Assembly (NCBI GenBank): GCA_028293365.1
Contig: JAQGOX010000935.1
Location: 1 to 10,681, forward strand
DNA length: 10,681 nt
Direction of reading: 5' to 3'
Source: Verrucomicrobiales bacterium
Lineage (GTDB): Bacteria > Verrucomicrobiota > Verrucomicrobiia > Limisphaerales > SXQI01
Shown piece after piece: positions 5,997-10,681 of the stretch (the first letter of the stretch is position 1; each line of letters opens with the position of its first letter). The notes under the pieces are model-generated. The model was not told where the DNA came from. It was given only the letters and a program-made list of their open reading frames with translations, and did no database searches. A program made the translations under genes and the position numbers.

Positions 5997-7865
5997 ATGA
6001 GCCTGCCGAAATTCAAATCGTGCTTTGCCTCCATGATGCTCCTGGCCGGCCTTTTAGAGGAGGCGCGGGCTGACGAACTGGTTACTTTCAAACGAACTCA
6101 ACTTAGCGATCAGTTCTGGTGTGAAGGAGCAAGCTTTGGCGACTTGAACAATGACGGTGTGAACGACTTGATTTCCGGCCCCTGGTGGTACGAAGGACCC
6201 GATTTCAAAAAGCGCCACGAGTTTTACCCCGCGACCGCGACCTTCCAGCTTAAAGCGGGACCGATGACCACCGTCACGGTTCCGGGTTTCGAAGGGACGC
6301 TCGGCGTGGCGAATAAATACTCGGACAATTTTTTCGTCTGGGTTCTCGACTTTAACAACGACGGATGGAAGGACATTTTAATCGTTGGCTTTCCCGGCCA
6401 GGATACTTCCTGGTTTGAAAACCCAAAAGGTCAGGAAGGGCACTGGGTTCGCCATAAGATCTTTGACGAAACGGATAACGAATCTCCCACGTTTGCCGAC
6501 ATTACGGGAGACGGAAAGCCCGAGTTGGTTTGTATTACCAAAGGGCGTTATGGTTACGCGGAACCGGATTGGAACGCTCCCGAAAAACCATGGCCTTTTC
6601 ACGCAATTTCTCCAGATAATGGCTACGGAAATTTCACCCATGGCATGGGAGTCGGCGATGTAAATGGAGATGGTCGTCTCGATCTACTGGAAAAAGATGG
6701 CTGGTGGGAACAGCCCGCGTCACTTGTTGGCGACCCTCTTTGGACGCTTCATAAGCAGCCGATGGGTATGGGTGGTTCACAGATGTATGCTTATGATGTA
6801 AATGGTGACGGCCTAAATGACGTTATCACCGCACTCTATGCACACGGCTTTGGGCTTGCCTGGTACGAGCAATATCGGGAGGGGGGAGAAATCAAATTTC
6901 GCGAACATATCCTGATGAATCGCGATCCCCACGAAAGCAAATACGGACTTAAGTTCACTGAGTTGCACGCAATCGACCTTATCGATATGGATGGTGATGG
7001 CCTTAAGGACATCGTCACCGGAAAACGCTTCTGGTCCCACGGCCGGACGGGCGATCCCGATCGCAATGATGCCGCTGTGCTCTATTGGTGGAAGTTGGTT
7101 CGTAATCCCGACAAGACCGTCGATTTCGTACCCTATCTCATCGACAATAATTCCGGCGTGGGCACGCAGGTCGTCGCCGGTGATATCAATGGTGACGGTC
7201 TCCCGGACGTAGTCGTTGGGAATAAGAAGGGCACGTTCGTTTTCATTCAGCAGAAAAGTCAAGTTTCACATGCGGAGTGGGAAAAGGCGCAGCCGAAGCC
7301 AATTGAGCGGCTAAAAGCTGCTGCTAGGATCAAACCCAAAGCGGAGGATGGGCATGCGCTAAATCTCGATTTCGAGGGAGGCTCACTAAAGGATTGGACC
7401 GCCACCGGGAATGCATTCGACGATATGCCGGCGAAAGGCGACGCGGTCAATCGGCGCCGGAATGACATGAACAGCGGCCACCGCGGAGAGTACTGGGTAG
7501 GTTCCTACGAGGCACATGGGGACGCCGCGACCGGGACACTCACATCCGTTCCCTTTGTCGTCACCGAGCCCTACGCAAGTTTCCTGGTCGGAGGCGGCTC
7601 TGGAATCCAGACTCGCGTTGAAATCCTGAATGCGCTCAATGGCCAAATCCTCTTTCGCGCAACCGGTCCCGACAACGAAAAGATGCGGCCAGTGTATATC
7701 AATCTGCGGCCGTACGCCGGTGCGAAAATTCAAGTGCGATTGGTGGATGAAGCGACGACAGGCTGGGGACATGTGAATTTTGATGATTTCAATTTTAGCG
7801 ATGCACAGCCGAGTGGGGCAGAAGAGATCAAAGCAATCATAATTGACGACAGCCGGTCGGGATGA
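5997..7865 (+). CDS. Secreted FG-GAP/VCBS repeat protein with C-terminal beta-sandwich domain
   Basis: From the ATG at 5997 the protein has 622 residues. It begins with a signal peptide (basic residues 5-7, hydrophobic 9-20, likely cut after Ala-Arg-Ala at 23-25). The frame is open upstream to a TTG at 5919, which would add a second hydrophobic stretch; 5997 gives the more normal signal. Seven calcium-binding FG-GAP loops of the type DxNxDGxxD start at residues 49, 118, 168, 221, 267, 330 and 396, which suggests a single seven-bladed beta-propeller. Aromatic patches such as GPWWYEG and GWWEQP lie between blades. Residues about 454-602 (from ALNLDFEGGSLKDW through WGHVNFDDFNF) look like the jelly-roll sandwich found in many planctomycete and verrucomicrobial secreted proteins and at the C-terminus of some GH32 enzymes, so glycan binding is plausible. 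Family relatives often continue into a c-type cytochrome region; this one stops soon after the sandwich. Substrate and role are unknown. Confidence 0.88.
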   Translation: MSLPKFKSCFASMMLLAGLLEEARADELVTFKRTQLSDQFWCEGASFGDLNNDGVNDLISGPWWYEGPDFKKRHEFYPATATFQLKAGPMTTVTVPGFEGTLGVANKYSDNFFVWVLDFNNDGWKDILIVGFPGQDTSWFENPKGQEGHWVRHKIFDETDNESPTFADITGDGKPELVCITKGRYGYAEPDWNAPEKPWPFHAISPDNGYGNFTHGMGVGDVNGDGRLDLLEKDGWWEQPASLVGDPLWTLHKQPMGMGGSQMYAYDVNGDGLNDVITALYAHGFGLAWYEQYREGGEIKFREHILMNRDPHESKYGLKFTELHAIDLIDMDGDGLKDIVTGKRFWSHGRTGDPDRNDAAVLYWWKLVRNPDKTVDFVPYLIDNNSGVGTQVVAGDINGDGLPDVVVGNKKGTFVFIQQKSQVSHAEWEKAQPKPIERLKAAARIKPKAEDGHALNLDFEGGSLKDWTATGNAFDDMPAKGDAVNRRRNDMNSGHRGEYWVGSYEAHGDAATGTLTSVPFVVTEPYASFLVGGGSGIQTRVEILNALNGQILFRATGPDNEKMRPVYINLRPYAGAKIQVRLVDEATTGWGHVNFDDFNFSDAQPSGAEEIKAIIIDDSRSG

Positions 7866-7933
7866 AACGGTCCTTAGCACCGATGACTTCCCGCAGGTAA
7901 GTCGAATATTCCCCGACACTGCATCCGATTCGA

Positions 7934-7955
7934 TTTCCTTTGGAAACCGGTTTTT
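7934..7955 (+). terminator. Weak candidate terminator after the FG-GAP gene
   Basis: TTTCC (7934-7938) and GGAAA (7942-7946) form a five-base stem with a TTT loop. CCGG and a run of five T follow at 7951-7955. The stem is short and A-T rich and the T-run is displaced by four bases, so it would be inefficient at best. Confidence 0.25.
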
Positions 7956-7972
7956 CAGTTGAGCGTGCCGCC

Positions 7973-8002
7973 TTGACGATTGGGGCTCCGGTTGAGTATC
8001 AC
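7973..8002 (+). promoter_or_regulatory. Possible promoter of the FmdB-family gene
   Basis: TTGACG (7973-7978, five of six -35 bases) is followed after 18 bases by TATCAC (7997-8002, four of six -10 bases). The start of transcription would fall near 8009, some 16 bases ahead of the ATG at 8025. No Shine-Dalgarno sequence lies between. Confidence 0.4.
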
Positions 8003-8024
8003 TAATAACGACAAATTCATTATC

Positions 8025-8372
8025 ATGCCGACATACGAATACGTTTGCGAAAAGTGCAAACACCAGTTTGAACAGGTTCAATCGATTAGCTCCGACGCTC
8101 TCAAAACCTGCCCTAAAGATAAGTGCGGTCAAAAAGCCTGGGGTAAAGGCAAAGTGAAACGCGCGGTTGGGGGCGGTTCCGGCCTCATTTTCAAAGGGAG
8201 CGGATTTTACATCACCGATTATCGCAGCGAAAAATACAAAGCTGCCGCCAAAAGCGACACGGCTCCGTCGTCCAGCACACCCTCGAGCGATAGCAAAGCC
8301 GCAGCTACTCCCGCAGCAAAGCCCGCCGAGAAGAAAAGCTCCGGATCGACCAGTTCCGGAAGTTCAACCTAG
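8025..8372 (+). CDS. FmdB-family zinc-ribbon protein
   Basis: The 115-residue product starts with the MPTYEYVCEKCKHQFE signature of FmdB/CxxC_CXXC_SSSS proteins, so the ATG at 8025 is the start even though the frame is open further upstream. Cys8 and Cys11 form the first zinc knuckle. The second is Cys29 and Cys34 in CPKDKC, a Cx4C rather than the usual Cx2C. LIFKGSGFYITDYR (about 57-70) is the conserved second half of the domain. From about residue 72 to the end is a low-complexity tail of Ala, Ser, Thr, Pro and Lys without predicted fold. The family is small, cytosolic and often annotated as a putative regulator, but its molecular role is not established. The gene lies between two secreted-protein genes and the following gene starts 26 bases after its stop, so those two may be cotranscribed. 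Confidence 0.92.
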   Translation: MPTYEYVCEKCKHQFEQVQSISSDALKTCPKDKCGQKAWGKGKVKRAVGGGSGLIFKGSGFYITDYRSEKYKAAAKSDTAPSSSTPSSDSKAAATPAAKPAEKKSSGSTSSGSST

Positions 8373-8397
8373 CCTGCGCCGCCCAGGTTGAGTGCTC

Positions 8398-9732
8398 ATG
8401 AAACTGATACCGCTTTTATTCCTGGTTTTTTGTGGTGCGATGAGCGCGTCCGCTCGGACCGTCACAAGCACCTCCCGGCAATTCAGTGTTACAGGAAGCG
8501 AAAACGGCAGATTCTTTCCGGTGGGTCGTGACAACCGTCCCGGTCTGGTCACGCTTGAACCCGAGTTGATGACCGTCTCTGCTGAGCGCATCAAAAGTGC
8601 TCTGCTATCCGAATTGCACGAACCGGATCGATTTCAGGGCCGCATCCAAATATTTATTCGCCCGGTCGGTCCCGACGCAATGCCGATAGGAATCGTTTCG
8701 ACCTATTATGCGGATGGCTGGCAATATACAGTTGAAGTGCCCGAGCGCGTGGATGAAAACAAGCTTCTCGCCGCCCTGGTCGAGGTGCTTCTGGCTGAAA
8801 TGTCAAATCGCGCCCCGGGAGATCATGCAGCCGAATTGCCCGCATGGTTTGTGTTTGGTATGGCGGAGCAAATTGCGTTCAACGTGGGGCCTGATTTGAT
8901 TGCGCGACGAAATCTGGAAATCGGCGCTCAGGGGCGCAAAACTGGAATTTATCCAGGGAAATTCAATGGTCGAACCATTTGGCAGAGCGCGACGAGTGAT
9001 CGATTTCGCGACATCCGCGATCTTCTGCGAACGAACGCCCCTATAACCTTCCGCGAACTGACTTTGGCAAATGGCAGTCAATTTACGGGGAGTCGTAGCG
9101 CCGTTTATCTGGCTTCGGCGCAATTATTGGTTAGGGAGCTCTTACGTCTCGATCCAGCTAAGAGGCACGCGAGTCAATTCCTTGGAAACTTGAGCCGTAA
9201 CTGGAATTGGCAGACTTCTTTCTACGCCAGTTACCAGTCGTGGTTCACAAAACCTCTGGACGCAGAAAAGTGGTGGGCGCTCACGCTGCTGGATTTTACC
9301 AGTCAACAGCAGGCTATGAATTGGGACATTACCTATACGATGCAACGTCTGGAAAGCTTGTTAATGACTTCCGCGGAACTGCGAACCGCCACGAACGATC
9401 TGCCACATCGCGCCTCACTTCAGATTCCCACTTTGGTTCGGACCTGGCGGGTTGCGGATCAAACCGATGCATTGCGGCCTAAAATCGGACAACTTGAAGC
9501 GCTCGAATCCAGGTCCAATCCCTTCGCGGTTGAACTGATCCACGATTACAGGATTGCGATTCAAACCTACCTCGATAAAGTTGAAGGTAAAGGTGCGTCA
9601 CCGGGACAACGAAACGACCTGCAGCAGCGATTGCGCGTGGCCGCAATAGAGTTTCTGCAACAATTGGATCGCCTGGAGACACGGCGGCAGAATCTTCTCA
9701 AAACTTCGGTTAACAGGCTGGCCGCACGCTAA
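8398..9732 (+). CDS. Secreted protein of unknown function, possibly a degenerate MA-type (gluzincin-like) peptidase fold
   Basis: I do not recognise a named family. From the ATG at 8398 the protein has 444 residues, beginning with a clear signal peptide (Lys2, hydrophobic core IPLLFLVFCGAM, cleavage likely after Ala-Ser-Ala at residue 19). Cys12 is preceded by Phe, so it is not a lipobox. Residues about 80-115 look like paired beta strands (IQIFIRPV, IGIVSTYYADGWQYTVEV). These lead into helix ALVEVLLAEMSNR (127-138) and LPAWFVFGMAEQIAF (147-161). This order resembles the core of MA-like peptidases, where HExxH is followed by a Pro-x-Trp-hydrophobic-x-Glu-Gly segment, but neither HExxH nor the later Glu is present. 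The C-terminal half is helical with conserved-looking aromatic stretches and ends in a charged coiled-coil-like segment. It lies 26 bases behind the FmdB gene and ends six bases from the convergent lytTR gene. Confidence 0.8.
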   Translation: MKLIPLLFLVFCGAMSASARTVTSTSRQFSVTGSENGRFFPVGRDNRPGLVTLEPELMTVSAERIKSALLSELHEPDRFQGRIQIFIRPVGPDAMPIGIVSTYYADGWQYTVEVPERVDENKLLAALVEVLLAEMSNRAPGDHAAELPAWFVFGMAEQIAFNVGPDLIARRNLEIGAQGRKTGIYPGKFNGRTIWQSATSDRFRDIRDLLRTNAPITFRELTLANGSQFTGSRSAVYLASAQLLVRELLRLDPAKRHASQFLGNLSRNWNWQTSFYASYQSWFTKPLDAEKWWALTLLDFTSQQQAMNWDITYTMQRLESLLMTSAELRTATNDLPHRASLQIPTLVRTWRVADQTDALRPKIGQLEALESRSNPFAVELIHDYRIAIQTYLDKVEGKGASPGQRNDLQQRLRVAAIEFLQQLDRLETRRQNLLKTSVNRLAAR

Positions 9733-9738
9733 CCGTCA

Positions 9739-10503
9739 TTATTCCTTTCCGAGTAATTGATTTAACTTCTCGCGATAGCTTCGGCTTAGGTTGAGCTTGG
9801 CGCCATTCCGGAGGATAACCACGTATTCTCCGTGGAACATCGGTTGTAGTTCCTTAATGCGTTCGACATTGACAATAGTGGATCGGCTTATTCGGAGAAA
9901 CTGATCCGGTGGCAGGCGTTTCTCCAGGGAACTCATCGTCTCACGAAGCAGGTGGGAGTCATTGCCCACATGCAGGCTGACATAATTATCGGCTGCCTCG
10001 ACCCAATCGACATCCTCCGTTTTAATAAGGAGCACCCGGCCATCGATCTTGACCACCAGCCGGTCTGCGACCTTGGGTTGTGCTCGCATTTCGTTAAGCA
10101 TCGACAGGACGCGGGCGTCGAGGCCGCTGCTTTCGCGGGCATTAAATTTTACGATCGCACGACTCAGCGCCTGTTCGAACCGTTCGCGGTCGAACGGTTT
10201 AAGCAAATAATCAATTGCATGAACGTCAAACGCTTTCAGGGCGAACTTATCGTGCGCGGTTACAAATATGATTCCAGGCAACGATTCCTGATCGAGCGAT
10301 TCGATGACTTCAAATCCATTAAGTTCGGGCATTTGCACATCCAGAAAAACGAGGTCCGGTCTTTCTTCCAGAATGGTCTCGACCGCCTCTCGACCGTTCG
10401 AGCATTCACCGATTACATCAACCTCGGAATGGGTTGCGAGCAGCTTGCGAATGCGCTCGCGCCCCAGTGCTTCGTCGTCAACTATCAGCGTTCTGATTTT
10501 CAT
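9739..10503 (-). CDS. LytTR-family response regulator
   Basis: The 254-residue protein pairs an N-terminal receiver (about 3-120) with a C-terminal LytTR DNA-binding domain (about 148-250). The receiver has Asp9-Asp10, phospho-acceptor Asp55 in LVFLDVQMPELNGFEV, Thr82 and Lys102 in DYLLKPFD, so all key residues are present. LytTR hallmarks include VDWVEAADNYVSLHV, LLRETMSSLEKRLPPDQFLRISRSTIVNVERIKEL and a terminal LNLSRSYREKLNQLL. Proteins of this type bind direct-repeat promoter elements when phosphorylated and often regulate envelope, exopolysaccharide or transport genes. The start ATG (10503-10501) overlaps the stop of the upstream kinase gene as ATGA, so the two are translationally coupled and form a cognate pair. 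Its stop codon lies six bases from that of the convergent secreted-protein gene, with no room for a separate terminator between them. Target genes cannot be read from this window. Confidence 0.95.
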   Translation of the reverse strand: MKIRTLIVDDEALGRERIRKLLATHSEVDVIGECSNGREAVETILEERPDLVFLDVQMPELNGFEVIESLDQESLPGIIFVTAHDKFALKAFDVHAIDYLLKPFDRERFEQALSRAIVKFNARESSGLDARVLSMLNEMRAQPKVADRLVVKIDGRVLLIKTEDVDWVEAADNYVSLHVGNDSHLLRETMSSLEKRLPPDQFLRISRSTIVNVERIKELQPMFHGEYVVILRNGAKLNLSRSYREKLNQLLGKE

Positions 10504-10681
10504 TTGTTTTGCTTCTCTGGCAGTGCAGCTTCTTTTCGAAATGGCATTGTAATTCGAGCGATGGTTCCTCCCGACGTCGCGTTCGAAAGCTCAAGGGATT
10601 GTTCGTCGCCATAAAGTTGTTCGAGGCGTGCCCGGGTATTCGAGATTCCAATTCCCTCCCGCCTTTTCCCCGGGGGCAAAC
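10500..10681 (-). CDS. LytS/YpdA-type sensor histidine kinase (C-terminal end, runs off the window)
   Basis: The frame is open on the minus strand from the right edge to a TGA at 10502-10500, giving the last 59 residues. The segment EGIGISNTRARLEQLYG is the G2 box and following helix of a HATPase_c domain of the His_kinase (LytS-like) class, where G(I/V)G(L/I)xNxRxRL is typical. SGGTIARITMPF is the closing strand of the fold. The protein ends with a charged tail, KEAALPEKQNK. Sensor, membrane and phospho-acceptor regions are outside the window, so the stimulus is unknown. The stop overlaps the start codon of the LytTR regulator by ATGA, which strongly supports a two-component pair. Confidence 0.88.
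   Translation of the reverse strand, partial: LPPGKRREGIGISNTRARLEQLYGDEQSLELSNATSGGTIARITMPFRKEAALPEKQNK

Noticed and set aside
7386..8132. 248-residue minus-strand open frame across the end of the FG-GAP gene and the start of the FmdB gene
   Set aside because: It covers two convincing plus-strand genes and their intergenic region, and its translation resembles no family I know.
7990..8393. GGTTGAGT occurring before both the FmdB gene (about 7990-7997) and the following gene (8386-8393)
   Set aside because: An eight-base match seen twice, at different distances from the start codons and once inside a candidate promoter; too short to claim a regulatory site.
9952..10614. 220-residue plus-strand open frame opposite the LytTR regulator and kinase end
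   Set aside because: Antisense to two genes with clear conserved motifs and a coupled ATGA overlap; composition typical of a shadow frame.

Overview
The window looks like chromosomal DNA from a Verrucomicrobiota (PVC group) bacterium, probably free-living in soil or water. The reasons are an FG-GAP repeat protein with a PVC-style C-terminal sandwich domain, an FmdB protein with a long Ala/Ser/Lys tail, poorly conserved Shine-Dalgarno sequences, moderate GC, and a THI-box-controlled thiC. This placement is inference from protein style, since no rRNA or marker gene is present. I see no tRNA, rRNA, IS element, CRISPR array or integrase.

Left edge, minus strand (1-1169): an arsenic operon. An ArsM-type arsenite S-adenosylmethionine methyltransferase (264-1169) is followed 19 bases later by the first 81 codons of an ArsS-type radical SAM protein (1-244), which runs off the window. 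The ArsS fragment has the CxxxCxxC cluster motif. ArsM and ArsS together are the known core of arsenosugar biosynthesis.

Centre-left, plus strand (1438-3599): a consensus -35 box, a complete TPP riboswitch and thiC (HMP-phosphate synthase), divergent from the arsenic operon. The leader between aptamer and start codon contains complementary segments that could gate the ribosome binding site.

Middle, plus strand (3736-5895): a two-gene signalling unit without a kinase. The first gene is a receiver-HDOD protein. The second has an N-terminal helical region resembling an HPt domain without its histidine, followed by a receiver domain. They probably act together and take phosphoryl groups from a kinase encoded elsewhere.

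Centre-right, plus strand (5997-9732): a secreted seven-repeat FG-GAP protein with a C-terminal beta-sandwich domain; a small FmdB zinc-ribbon protein; and a secreted protein of unknown function that may be a degenerate MA-type (gluzincin-like) peptidase fold.

Right edge, minus strand (9739-10681): a LytTR response regulator translationally coupled by an ATGA overlap to the C-terminal end of its LytS/YpdA-type histidine kinase, which runs off the window. The regulator and the secreted protein converge with only six bases between their stop codons.
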